Below are positions 14,693-23,006 of a DNA stretch of 40,908 nucleotides, one piece after another. This stretch comes from Acidobacteria bacterium RIFCSPLOWO2_12_FULL_65_11. Its GTDB lineage: Bacteria > Acidobacteriota > Vicinamibacteria > Vicinamibacterales > CAVVIG01. The position numbers and the translations under genes are program-made. The stretch's first letter is position 1. Each line of letters opens with the position of its first letter. The stretch spans positions 1 through 40,908 of the forward strand of contig MELA01000006.1 in NCBI GenBank assembly GCA_001767495.1. The letters are read 5' to 3'. The notes below the pieces were generated by a model. It saw nothing but the letters and a program-made list of their open reading frames with translations. It had not been told where the DNA came from and did not search any database.

Positions 14693-15502
14693 ATGCGTTC
14701 TGTGCAGCATGTCCAGCGGGTTCTCGTGTTTCTGGCCGCGATCGTGTGCGGCGGCTGTTTTCACTTCCAAACGGTGATCACTCTCAACGGCGACGGCAGC
14801 GGCACCGTTAACGAGCGCGTGCTGTTCACCTCGGCTGCGCTCGCCCAGATCCGGCAGTTTACGGCCCTTGCCGGTGGCGGCGTACCGTAGAACTTTGAGC
14901 CGCTGTCGGAGCAGCAGGCGCGCGACGCGGCCGGCACCATGGGCCCCGGCGTCACGTACGTCTCTTCCGCTCCCATCGACACGTCTGAGGGACAGGGACG
15001 GGACATCACGTACGCCTTCACCGACATCAATCAACTGCGGCTCGACGCACAGCCGCCTTCTCCCGGCGGCCTGATGGGCGGCGCCCAGGGGCTCGGAGCG
15101 GCCACCCGCACGACCTTCAGCCTGACGCGCCAGCCTGGTGGTCTCGCGATACTGCGCGTCACGGCGCCACAACTGTCGCTCCCGGGCGACCGCCGGATTG
15201 GGCCTGCCGGCAACGTGTCACCCGATCAGATCGCCATGGTGAGGCCGCTCGTCGCCGGCGCCAGACTGGCCATGGCCATCGAGCCGGTCGGACAGCTCGT
15301 ACGGACGAGCAGCCCGTGGGTCGAGGGTCCGCGCGTGAGCATCGTCGACATCGAGTTCGACCAGTTCCTGCACGACGACACGCTACGGCGACTCCAAGGC
15401 GCGCGAACCGTCGATGACGCCAAGGCCGCACTGAAGGAATCGCCAGGCGTGAAGATCAGCTTCGACCCAGAGATCACCATCGAGTTCACGCCCACCAAGT
15501 AG
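14693..15502 (+). pseudogene. Lipoprotein gene interrupted by one in-frame TAG
   Basis: The start codon is followed by a hydrophobic signal (VLVFLAAIVCGGC, probable acylated Cys22) and FHFQTVITLNGDGSGTVNER, typical of a small exported lipoprotein. Codon 66 (14888-14890) is TAG, and the same frame then runs on without shift through NFEPLSEQQARDAAGTMGPG to a TAG at 15500. A one-base change from CAG would restore about 269 residues. The part after the stop could be expressed from the internal ATG at 14939 but would lack the signal peptide. No enzymatic domain is recognised. It is a recent nonsense mutation, recoding or a sequence error. The final stop lies in the double-hairpin element. Confidence 0.7.
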
Positions 15503-15550
15503 TGTCCGCCTTTAGGCGGACCTCCAGGTCCGGCTGAAGCCGGACACTAC
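15499..15550. repeat. Double-hairpin palindromic element, copy 1
   Basis: The ends GTAGTGTCCG (15499-15508) and CGGACACTAC (15541-15550) are perfect inverted repeats. Inside are two hairpins, GTCCGCCTTTAGGCGGAC and GTCCGGCTGAAGCCGGAC, separated by 6 nt. Copy 2 at 25763-25817 is nearly the reverse complement. Its left end supplies the TAG of the lipoprotein gene, and it lies 2 nt beyond the stop of the convergent MFS gene. It may therefore work as a bidirectional 3'-end structure. Confidence 0.8.
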
Positions 15551-15552
15551 AG

Positions 15553-16836
15553 CTATGAACGGCGATAGTGCCGCAGCGCCGGCGTGCTCACGGCGACCCA
15601 CGCGGTCGCCACCAGACATCCGACACCGCCACTCACGACTGAAAACGTCGCGCCGAGCCAGTTGGCCACCGCACCCGCCTCGAATTCGCCGAGCTGCGGG
15701 CCTCCGATGAAAAAGACCATGTTGACGCCCGTCATCCGGCCACGGAGCCGGTCGGGTGTCTCGAGCTGCCGGACGATGTTCCGAATGACCATGCTCACCG
15801 TGTCGGCCGCGCCGACCAGCGCCAGACAGGCGAAGGTCAACCAGAACGATCGCGAGAGGCCGAAGGCCACCGTCGCCAGGCCGTAGGCGGCGACCGCCCA
15901 CAGCAGCGTCGGTCCGCGCCGCCTGATGCCGGCGGTGAGCGGCACCATCGCCGCGCTCGTCACGAAGGCACCAACCGCCGGCGCCGCGACCAGCCATCCG
16001 TAGCCGCGCGGGCCGACCTGCAGGATGTCCTGCGCGAAGATCGGCAGCAGCGCCGTCGCCGAAGAGAAGAACGTCGCAAAGAAATCGAGCAGCATCGTCG
16101 ATCGAATGAGCGGCGAGCGGAAGACGAACCGCAGGCCTTCGAGCGCGGCTTTGAGCGAGATCTCGTCTCGAGTGTCACCATCTGTCGTGTCCGCGTCCGG
16201 GCTGGCGACGGTCCGTCCTGAGATGGCGGCAGGACGGCCCGTGACGCCGCGCATCAGCAGCAACGCGACGATGACCGACAGAAACGTCGCGGCGTTGGCC
16301 ACATAAGCCCAGCCCACGCCGGCTGCCGCAATCAAGGTTCCGCCGAGCGCGGGGCCCGTCACGGCGGCAACCTGAAACATGATCGTGTTGAGGGTGATGG
16401 CGTTCGGCAGGTGCTCGCGTGGCACGAGCGTCGGCAAGAGCGCCTGGCGGGCCGGCAGATCGAAGGTGCTGACAGCGGCGCCAACCGCCGCCAGCGCGTA
16501 GATCGGCCAGACGACGGCCACCCCCCGAAAGGCGAGCACCGCCAGCGCCAGTGCCACCAGCGCGCCGCCCGTCTGGGTGACGAGCATGAGCACGCGGCGG
16601 TTCCATGCGTCGGCGACCACACCGCTCAAGATGGAGAAAAAGACGATGGGCACGACCCGTACGAGGCCGACCAGGCCCAGCGCCAGGCCTTTTCGTTCCG
16701 GCGGCACGAGCAGCGACACGTGCCAGAGGAGCGCCGCGTTCTGCATCATCGACCCGGTCATCGAGACGAGAAGCCCGATCCAAATCAGCCGGAAGTTGCG
16801 ATGCTGGAGCGCAACGAATGACTGGGGAGCAATCAA
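15553..16836 (-). CDS. MFS transporter, EntS/MFS_3-like
   Basis: A 427-aa protein with about twelve hydrophobic segments. FVALQHRNFRLIWIGLLVS is the classic start of MFS_3/EntS-type exporters, and the loop VVADAWNRRVLMLVTQT carries the MFS motif A between helices 2 and 3. It is an inner-membrane exporter whose substrate cannot be read from the sequence. The start is TTG at 16836, overlapping the quinone oxidoreductase stop (TTGA). The conserved N-terminus begins immediately after it, and the first internal ATG lies inside TM1. The long open frame back to 17565 is antisense noise within the upstream gene. The gene is second in a two-gene operon. Confidence 0.85.
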   Translation of the reverse strand: MIAPQSFVALQHRNFRLIWIGLLVSMTGSMMQNAALLWHVSLLVPPERKGLALGLVGLVRVVPIVFFSILSGVVADAWNRRVLMLVTQTGGALVALALAVLAFRGVAVVWPIYALAAVGAAVSTFDLPARQALLPTLVPREHLPNAITLNTIMFQVAAVTGPALGGTLIAAAGVGWAYVANAATFLSVIVALLLMRGVTGRPAAISGRTVASPDADTTDGDTRDEISLKAALEGLRFVFRSPLIRSTMLLDFFATFFSSATALLPIFAQDILQVGPRGYGWLVAAPAVGAFVTSAAMVPLTAGIRRRGPTLLWAVAAYGLATVAFGLSRSFWLTFACLALVGAADTVSMVIRNIVRQLETPDRLRGRMTGVNMVFFIGGPQLGEFEAGAVANWLGATFSVVSGGVGCLVATAWVAVSTPALRHYRRS

Positions 16837-17819
16837 CGGCGATCCGTGACGAGGACGATCTTGCCGATGTGCTGGCTCGATTCCATCAGGCGGTGCGCCT
16901 CGGCGGCGGCACGTAGCGGAAACGTCGTGTGAATCACCGGCTTGACGCCGCCCGATTCGATGAGCGGCCACACGGTGGCCCTGAGCGAGGTGGCGATGGC
17001 GCCCTTTTCGGCGACCGACCGCGGGCGAAGCGTGGATCCTGTAATCGTGAGGCGCCGCCGCATGACGACGCCCATGTTCACCTGAGCCGTGGATCCGCCG
17101 AGCAGGGAAATCTGGACGAGCCGCCCATCGAGGGCCAGCAGATCGAGGTTCCGCCGCACGTAGTCGCCGCCCACCATGTCCAGCACGACGTCGACGCCGC
17201 GCTCGCCCACTATCTCCCGTACGGCGGCCACGAAGTCTGTCGTGCGGTAGTTGATGGCCCGCTCGGCGCCCAGTCGCTCGCAGGCCGCGCACTTCTCCGC
17301 CGAGCCAGCCGTCGCCAGCACTCGCGAGCCGAGCGCCCGCGCCAGCTGGATGGCTGTCGTGCCGATGCCGCTCGATCCGCCGTGGACGAGGATCCACTCG
17401 CCGGGCTTGAGCCGGCCGCGCTCGAAGACGTTGGTCCAGACGGTGAAGAAGGCCTCCGGGATCGCCGCGGCGGCGACCAGGTCGAGTCCGCGCGGCACCG
17501 GCAGGCACTGCGGCGCGGGCGCCGCGCAGTACTCGGCGTATCCCCCACCCGCCACGAGCGCGCACACCTGGTCCCCTGTGCGCCAGTCACGAACATCGGG
17601 CCCAACCTCGACGATCGTGCCTGCCACTTCGAGTCCTGGGATGTCGGAGGCGCCCGGCGGCGGCGGGTATGCGCCGCGCCGCTGCGACACATCGGGACGA
17701 TTGACTCCGGCGGCGGCCACCTCGATCAGTACTTCGCCAGCGGCCGGCTTCGGTTGCGGGCGTTCGACGGGCACGAGGACTTCGGGGCCGCCAAAACTGG
17801 AAATCTCGATAGCAGTCAC
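16833..17819 (-). CDS. NAD(P)H:quinone oxidoreductase, zeta-crystallin/PIG3-like
   Basis: A 328-aa medium-chain dehydrogenase/reductase without zinc ligands. GEVLIEVAAAGVNRPDVSQR, PGLEVAGTIVEVGPDV and the cofactor loop VHGGSSGIGTTAIQLAR identify the quinone oxidoreductase (PIG3) subgroup, which usually binds NADPH. The C-terminal HIGKIVL block is also conserved. It probably reduces quinones or enones in the cytosol. It is first of two genes, with the MFS exporter starting within its stop codon. Joint control suggests removal of a reactive compound, which is inference. Confidence 0.88.
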   Translation of the reverse strand: MTAIEISSFGGPEVLVPVERPQPKPAAGEVLIEVAAAGVNRPDVSQRRGAYPPPPGASDIPGLEVAGTIVEVGPDVRDWRTGDQVCALVAGGGYAEYCAAPAPQCLPVPRGLDLVAAAAIPEAFFTVWTNVFERGRLKPGEWILVHGGSSGIGTTAIQLARALGSRVLATAGSAEKCAACERLGAERAINYRTTDFVAAVREIVGERGVDVVLDMVGGDYVRRNLDLLALDGRLVQISLLGGSTAQVNMGVVMRRRLTITGSTLRPRSVAEKGAIATSLRATVWPLIESGGVKPVIHTTFPLRAAAEAHRLMESSQHIGKIVLVTDRR

Positions 17820-18136
17820 TCAGGAGTCTCCAAACGCTGCGTGGGTCGTGGCGGCCTCGAGCAACCCTTCGGTAGGTTCTCCGTCACGATTTTCGGCCCA
17901 ATTGTAGAGCCTGATCGGCATCCAGCCGCCAATTTGATCCAGACCGGGGACCGAGAAAGCCATGACTATGACAGGGGCTGACGTTAGAGAATCCGTGAGG
18001 AACCGCGGATCGACCGTGATGCTCGAATGGCGTTTCTACGAACGGGTCCGTCCCTGCCGCACTCGCAGATCAACGCGACGCGTATCTGCCTTATAGTTGG
18101 TCTCGTTCGTCTGACGGCCGGAATAGAGGAGCGTTC
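17820..18136. other. Divergent intergenic region with tatT promoter and ribosome binding site
   Basis: This 317-bp region separates the minus-strand quinone reductase and the plus-strand TRAP operon. On the plus strand TATAGT (18092-18097) is a plausible -10, and AGAGGAG (18125-18131) is a good Shine-Dalgarno sequence 5 nt before the ATG at 18137. I see no repeat or coding fragment in the rest. Confidence 0.4.
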
Positions 18137-19126
18137 ATGGGACCGATTCAACAATTCAGGAGATCGGTGAGAACGGGTGTCGCCGCGGTGTGGCTGATCC
18201 TGCTCGCCGTGGCCGGCTCCGGCTGCTCGGTGAAAACGTACGCCATTAATATGGTCGGTAATGCTCTGGCCTCGGGCGACTCGGTGTACGAGACCGACGA
18301 CGATATCGAGCTGGTCGGGCAGGCGCTGCCGTTTGGGCTGAAGCTCACCGAGAGCCTACTGGTGCAATCCCCCAGGCATCGAGGCCTTCTGCTCACGGCG
18401 TGCCGAGGATTCGTGTTGTATTCCTACGGCTACGTGGACTACGCGTCGCAACTGGCCGCCGAAGACGACCTCGATCGGGCGCGCGCGTTACGCCTTCGAG
18501 CCCGAAAGCTGTATCAGCGGGGCCTTCGCTACGGCTTTCGATCGCTCGAACAGTCCTACCCGAGGCTGGAAGCGGCGCTCCTGACCGATCCAAAGGCGGC
18601 GGTGGCGACAATCGGCGCGAAAAAGAAGGATCGGACACGCGACGTGGAGCTGCTGTATTGGAGCGCCGCAGCGCTCGGCCTCGCCATCTCGGCCTCACCC
18701 GACGATGCCGCGATGCTGGCTCGGCTGCCGGAGGTGGAAGCGATGCTCGACCGCGCGCTCGCGCTCGACGAGAGCTGGGACCGGGGTGCGCTCCACGAGT
18801 TCAAGGTGATTTTCGCCGGCGCCAACCCTGGCGCGCCGGCGGATGTCGAGTTGATCAAGAAGCACTACGACCGAGCCTTCGAGTTATCGAAGGGCTCGAG
18901 TGCGGCCTTGTACGTCGCGTATGCGGAGGCTGTCGCCCAGCCAGGCCAGGACAAGGCCGAGTTTCGCGCGCTCCTCGAGAAAGCGATCGCGATCGATCCA
19001 GACTCGGTGCCCGCCGACCGGCTGACCAACCTGGTATCACAGCGGCGAGCCCGGTGGCTGCTCGGCCGCATCGACGACTTGATTCTCGATGACGAGGGGA
19101 CGGCCCCCCGAGGAGCTCGGCAATGA
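18137..19126 (+). CDS. TatT, TRAP-associated lipoprotein
   Basis: A 329-aa exported lipoprotein. The signal peptide ends in the lipobox AVAGSGC (Cys30), followed by YAINMVGNALASGDSVYETD, the start typical of the TRAP transporter TatT component family. The rest is helical and TPR-like (for example ALYVAYAEAVAQPGQ and FRALLEKAIAIDPDS). By family knowledge TatT forms a ligand-binding helical trimer that cooperates with the DctP protein in the periplasm. A strong AGAGGAG ribosome site precedes the ATG. The stop overlaps the dctP start (ATGA), so the three TRAP genes form one operon. Confidence 0.85.
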   Translation: MGPIQQFRRSVRTGVAAVWLILLAVAGSGCSVKTYAINMVGNALASGDSVYETDDDIELVGQALPFGLKLTESLLVQSPRHRGLLLTACRGFVLYSYGYVDYASQLAAEDDLDRARALRLRARKLYQRGLRYGFRSLEQSYPRLEAALLTDPKAAVATIGAKKKDRTRDVELLYWSAAALGLAISASPDDAAMLARLPEVEAMLDRALALDESWDRGALHEFKVIFAGANPGAPADVELIKKHYDRAFELSKGSSAALYVAYAEAVAQPGQDKAEFRALLEKAIAIDPDSVPADRLTNLVSQRRARWLLGRIDDLILDDEGTAPRGARQ

Positions 19127-20160
19127 TCGCTCGACTGATTCGTGCCACTTCATGCGTGGTTCTACTGGTCTTGGGGACCGTCACGGCAACCGCCCAGGGC
19201 CCCATACGGATTCGCGTGGGCACCGTCGTTCCGCAGGGATCCCTCTGGCACGAAACCCTGCAGCGCATCAGTCAGGAGTGGCGGCGCGTCGTCGGGGCCC
19301 GGTTGACCATGACGATCCTCGCGGGCGGGACGCTCGGCGACGAGGCTGAAATGGTGCGCCAGGCGCGGCAGGGCCGCATTCAGGCGGTCGGCCTGTCGTC
19401 GGTCGGACTGTCCCGTATCGACGCCGGCGTCGCGTGCCTGCAGGTGCCGATGCTGCTCAAATCCTATGAAGAGCTGGACTACGTCCGCGATCGGGTCGCG
19501 CCGGAGCTGGAGCGCCGAATCGAGGCCAAGGGCTTCAAAGTGCTCCACTGGGCTGACGGCGGATGGGTCTATGCTTTTACAAAGAGGCCGGCGACGACGC
19601 CCGCAGAGCTGCGTCAGATGAAGCTCTTCACGTCGGCGGGCGATCCGGAGGCCGAGGCGCTCTACAAGGACTTCGGCTACAGCGTCGTGCCGCTTTCGAT
19701 GACGGATCTGGTGCCGATGCTGCAGAGCGGCACGGTTGACGCGTTTGCCATCGTGCCGCTCTTCGCGCAGCTTCAGGAGCTGTTCAAGCTGGCTCCGAAC
19801 ATGACCGACGTCAAGTGGACGCCGCTCGTCGGGGGGACCGTGATCACCCAGGTCGCCTGGGACAGCCTTCCGAACGAACACAAGTCTGCGCTCCTCGAGG
19901 CCGCTCGCACACAAGGCGCCCTGCTCCGCAACGAGATACGCCGCATGGACGGAGTCGCTATCGTGGAAATGCAGAAGCGGGGGCTGAAGGTGGTCGCCGT
20001 CGATGACGCGACCGATCGAGCCTGGCAGGCTGAAGCCGAGAAGGCCTATCCGAAACTGCGCGGCCGATACTGTCCGGCCGATCTGTTCGACACAGTGGTA
20101 CGCCTGCGCGACGAGTACCGCCGCAGCCGGCCGGCGGCGGGTGCAGCAACCGGGCGATGA
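19123..20160 (+). CDS. dctP: TRAP transporter solute-binding protein DctP
   Basis: A 345-aa periplasmic protein with a signal peptide (LIRATSCVVLLVLGTVTATA). The DctP-family sequence includes IRVGTVVPQGSLWHETLQRI, ILAGGTLGDEAEMVRQARQG and VDAFAIVPLFAQLQELFKLA. The conserved Arg and the GGTV region that contact carboxylate ligands appear to be present (MKLFTSAGDPEAEALYKDFG replaces the usual KMRV segment). Likely ligands are organic acids, and the exact substrate is unknown. The start overlaps tatT and the stop overlaps the permease gene, each by 4 nt. Confidence 0.88.
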   Translation: MIARLIRATSCVVLLVLGTVTATAQGPIRIRVGTVVPQGSLWHETLQRISQEWRRVVGARLTMTILAGGTLGDEAEMVRQARQGRIQAVGLSSVGLSRIDAGVACLQVPMLLKSYEELDYVRDRVAPELERRIEAKGFKVLHWADGGWVYAFTKRPATTPAELRQMKLFTSAGDPEAEALYKDFGYSVVPLSMTDLVPMLQSGTVDAFAIVPLFAQLQELFKLAPNMTDVKWTPLVGGTVITQVAWDSLPNEHKSALLEAARTQGALLRNEIRRMDGVAIVEMQKRGLKVVAVDDATDRAWQAEAEKAYPKLRGRYCPADLFDTVVRLRDEYRRSRPAAGAATGR

Positions 20161-22013
20161 CAGGGCCTGCCGGGCCTCCTGACGCGCAACCCGTTCCCGG
20201 GCGCTTCTCCTTTGTCGTTCGTGCCGCCGAAGACACGATTGCCATCGCCGTGCTCGCGACCATGGCGGCGCTGCCGCTCATCGAGATCGCCGGCCGGGCC
20301 TGGTGGGGACGGGGCGTGCCGGGCTCGATCGTCCTGGTCCAGCATCTGACGCTCTGGATCGCGTTACTCGGCGCCGCACTGGCGGCCCGCTCCGACCGGC
20401 TGCTGGCGCTGCCCACACCTCACTTTCTTCCCGAGCGGTGGCGCGCCCCGGTTCAGATCGCGACCAGCGGCCTCGCAGCCGGCATCACGACGGCGCTTTT
20501 CTTCGCGAGCCTGGATCTCGTGCGCATCGAGCGGGAGGCGGGCGACCTGATCGCGTGGCGCATTCCCTCGTGGGCGATCCTCGCCGTCCTGCCGGTCGGC
20601 TTCGCGGCGATCGCGGGCCGCCTGGTCTGGCGAGCGGCCCCCGGCCGAGCGGGCCGCCTGATCGCCGCCCTCGGCCTCCTCGTCCCGCTCCTCTTCCAAT
20701 CGATCCCTTCCCCGGCCGACAGCGGCCTTCTGATTCCCGCAAGCCTGGTAATTGTGGCGGCGACCGCGCTCGGGTTGCCGGTCTTCACGGCGATCGGCGG
20801 CACCGCCCTCTTGCTGTTCTGGCTGGATGGGACCCCGATTAATGCGGTTCCGGGCGAAACCTACCGCCTGACGACGTCGCCGATGCTGCCGGCGATCCCG
20901 CTATTCGCGCTCGCCGGGTACCTGTTGTCGGAGGGGGGCGCGAGCACACGCCTGACGCGCCTCTTCGCGGCGCTCTTCGGCTGGATGCCTGGCGGGCTGG
21001 CGATTGTCACCACGGCCGTGCTGGCGTTCTTCACGCCGCTCACCGGCGCGTCCGGTGTGACCATCGTCTCGATGGGCGGGTTGCTCCTCCCCGTGCTCGT
21101 CCAGGCACGCCACGCCGAACGGACGTCGCTCGGACTGGTGACGGTGTCGGGCTCGATTGGCCTGCTGTTTTTCCCCAGCCTCCCCGTCTTCCTGTATGCG
21201 TTCTACGCCAACGTGGAGTACGAGCGGCTGTTTGTCGGAGGGTTCCTGCCGGGCATCCTGCTCGTCGTGGTCGTGGCCGCCTGGGCGGCGGTTCATGGCT
21301 GGCGCGGAGGGGCGAGGCGGACGCCGTTTCGAGGTCGCGAAGCGGCCGCAGCCATCTGGCAGGGGAAATGGGAACTGGCGCTGCCGGTTTTCGTGCTGGG
21401 GGCGCTCGTCGGCGGCTGGGCCACGCTGGTGGAGGCCGCTGCTCTTACGGTGGCGTACGCCTTGGTGGTCGAGTGCGTGGTGCACCGGACACTTCATGTG
21501 TCGCGCGATCTGCCTCGCATCCTGATCGAGTGCGCCACGCTCGTCGGCGGCTTCATGATTATCTTGAGCGTCGCCCTGGGATTCACCAACTACCTCATCC
21601 TCGTCGAGGCGCCCACCACCATCCTGTCGTGGGTGCAAACGCACGTCGACTCGCCGACGGTCTTTCTCCTGGCCTTGAACGTGCTCCTCATCGTCGTCGG
21701 CGCGTTGATGGATATCTACTCGGCCATCGTCATCATCGTGCCGCTCATCGCACCGATTGCCGCGGCCTATGGCATCGACCCCGTGCACCTGGGGATCATC
21801 TTCCTGGCCAACATGGAATTGGGATACTTGATGCCGCCGATGGGAGAGAACCTGTTTCTGTCGTCGTACCGCTTCGGCAAGTCGCTTCCGGAAGTCTATC
21901 GATCGACGCTGCCGTACACGGCGATCCTGCTCGTTGCCGTCCTGCTCATTACGTACGTCCCCTCGCTGACGCTCTGGCTCGTAAGGCTCTACGACGCCGC
22001 CGGCGTGCAATAG
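20157..22013 (+). CDS. TRAP transporter fused permease (DctQ + DctM)
   Basis: A 618-aa inner-membrane protein in which the small DctQ-type permease (about residues 15-185, with four hydrophobic segments and IEIAGRAWWGRGVPGS) is fused to the large DctM permease. The DctM part shows PMLPAIPLFALAGYLLSEGG, FFTPLTGASGVTIVSMGGLL and GIIFLANMELGYLMPPMGEN. It uses an ion gradient to import the ligand delivered by DctP. The start overlaps the dctP stop. The stop lies 23 nt from the convergent hydroxyacid dehydrogenase gene. No transporter domain is missing. Confidence 0.9.
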   Translation: MTGPAGPPDAQPVPGRFSFVVRAAEDTIAIAVLATMAALPLIEIAGRAWWGRGVPGSIVLVQHLTLWIALLGAALAARSDRLLALPTPHFLPERWRAPVQIATSGLAAGITTALFFASLDLVRIEREAGDLIAWRIPSWAILAVLPVGFAAIAGRLVWRAAPGRAGRLIAALGLLVPLLFQSIPSPADSGLLIPASLVIVAATALGLPVFTAIGGTALLLFWLDGTPINAVPGETYRLTTSPMLPAIPLFALAGYLLSEGGASTRLTRLFAALFGWMPGGLAIVTTAVLAFFTPLTGASGVTIVSMGGLLLPVLVQARHAERTSLGLVTVSGSIGLLFFPSLPVFLYAFYANVEYERLFVGGFLPGILLVVVVAAWAAVHGWRGGARRTPFRGREAAAAIWQGKWELALPVFVLGALVGGWATLVEAAALTVAYALVVECVVHRTLHVSRDLPRILIECATLVGGFMIILSVALGFTNYLILVEAPTTILSWVQTHVDSPTVFLLALNVLLIVVGALMDIYSAIVIIVPLIAPIAAAYGIDPVHLGIIFLANMELGYLMPPMGENLFLSSYRFGKSLPEVYRSTLPYTAILLVAVLLITYVPSLTLWLVRLYDAAGVQ

Positions 22014-22036
22014 GGTCGTAGTACGCAAAACGCGAA

Positions 22037-22975
22037 CTACTCGAAGCGCGGGACGTCGCGTCCGTCGAGATAGGCCAGCAGCACGTCGCAGGCCGCGTCC
22101 GCGAAACGCGCGTAGCCCTCGTCGGTCGGCCAACCGATATGGGGTGTCAGGACCACGTTTGGCAGTGCGGTCAGCGGATGGCCGGACGGCAGCGGCTCCT
22201 GGTCGAACACGTCGAGCGCGGCGCCACCGAGGCGATGCTCGGAGAGCGCCGTCACCAGAGCGTCCTCCACGACCAGCGGCCCGCGTGACGTGTTGACAAG
22301 CACCGAGGTGGTCTTCATGAGCCGGAGTCGCCGATCGTCGATAAGGCCGCGCGAGGCGGGCGTGAGCGACGCGTGCAGCGATACCACGTCGGCCTCCGCC
22401 AGCAAGGCGTCGAGCTCCCGGCGCCCGGCACCCGCCTCGGCCGCCGACGCGTCCGTCAGCCGCGGACTCCAGGCAATCACGCGCATCCCGAATGCAGCGC
22501 CCAACCGCGCCACGTGCCGGCCGATCCTGCCGAGGCCGACGATCCCCAGGACCTTGCCGTGGAGGACGCGCGTGGACGGCGCGGGCCACTCGCCGCGCCG
22601 GACGGCGGCGTCCGACGACGGGATCTGCCGCATGAGCGCGATCGCCAGGCCGATCGCCAGCTCCGCGGCGCCCACCGAGTACCCGCCGGAGGCGCGCGCG
22701 ACGATGATGCCGCGCTCGCGCGCTGCGTCGAAATCGATATGGTGGGCGTGGTTGCCCGTCTGCGCGATGATGCGGACGTCGGGAAGCTGTGCGAGCCACT
22801 CGCGCGTGAAGCGCGTCCGTTCCCGGTTGGCGATGAGCGCGTCGAACCCGCGCAGAGCCGCGGGGCCGCCGATCGGCGAGGTGAAGATCTGGACCTCGGC
22901 GCGCTCCCGCAGCCGGCGCACGCCGCTCGTGCCCTCGTAGGCGTGGTGGATGTCGTCGAGGATCGCAACCTTCAC
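22037..22975 (-). CDS. D-2-hydroxyacid dehydrogenase family protein
   Basis: A 312-aa cytosolic dehydrogenase with the NAD-binding motif GKVLGIVGLGRIGRHVARL. Catalytic blocks are NTSRGPLV (Arg), ALDVFDQEPLP (Glu region) and VVLTPHIGWPT (His). It would interconvert a 2-hydroxy and a 2-oxo acid using NAD(P)H, and the specific acid is unknown. The gene follows the MatC-like carrier by 31 nt on the same strand, and MmgE/PrpD precedes that, so it probably acts on a product of an imported carboxylic acid. Confidence 0.88.
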   Translation of the reverse strand: MKVAILDDIHHAYEGTSGVRRLRERAEVQIFTSPIGGPAALRGFDALIANRERTRFTREWLAQLPDVRIIAQTGNHAHHIDFDAARERGIIVARASGGYSVGAAELAIGLAIALMRQIPSSDAAVRRGEWPAPSTRVLHGKVLGIVGLGRIGRHVARLGAAFGMRVIAWSPRLTDASAAEAGAGRRELDALLAEADVVSLHASLTPASRGLIDDRRLRLMKTTSVLVNTSRGPLVVEDALVTALSEHRLGGAALDVFDQEPLPSGHPLTALPNVVLTPHIGWPTDEGYARFADAACDVLLAYLDGRDVPRFE

Positions 22976-23006
22976 GCCAGTGTCTCGGACCAGAGATTCG
23001 GTGCCA

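Noticed and set aside
16837-17565. Long N-terminal extension of the MFS transporter frame
   Set aside because: The extension lies within the quinone oxidoreductase gene on the same strand and has no transporter features. The TTG at 16836 gives a normal MFS N-terminus.
20901-22799. Long minus-strand open frame opposite the TRAP permease
   Set aside because: It is the antisense of a GC-rich membrane protein gene and of part of the dehydrogenase, rich in Arg/Gly/Ala without any domain. The plus-strand TRAP permease and the dehydrogenase explain the DNA fully.
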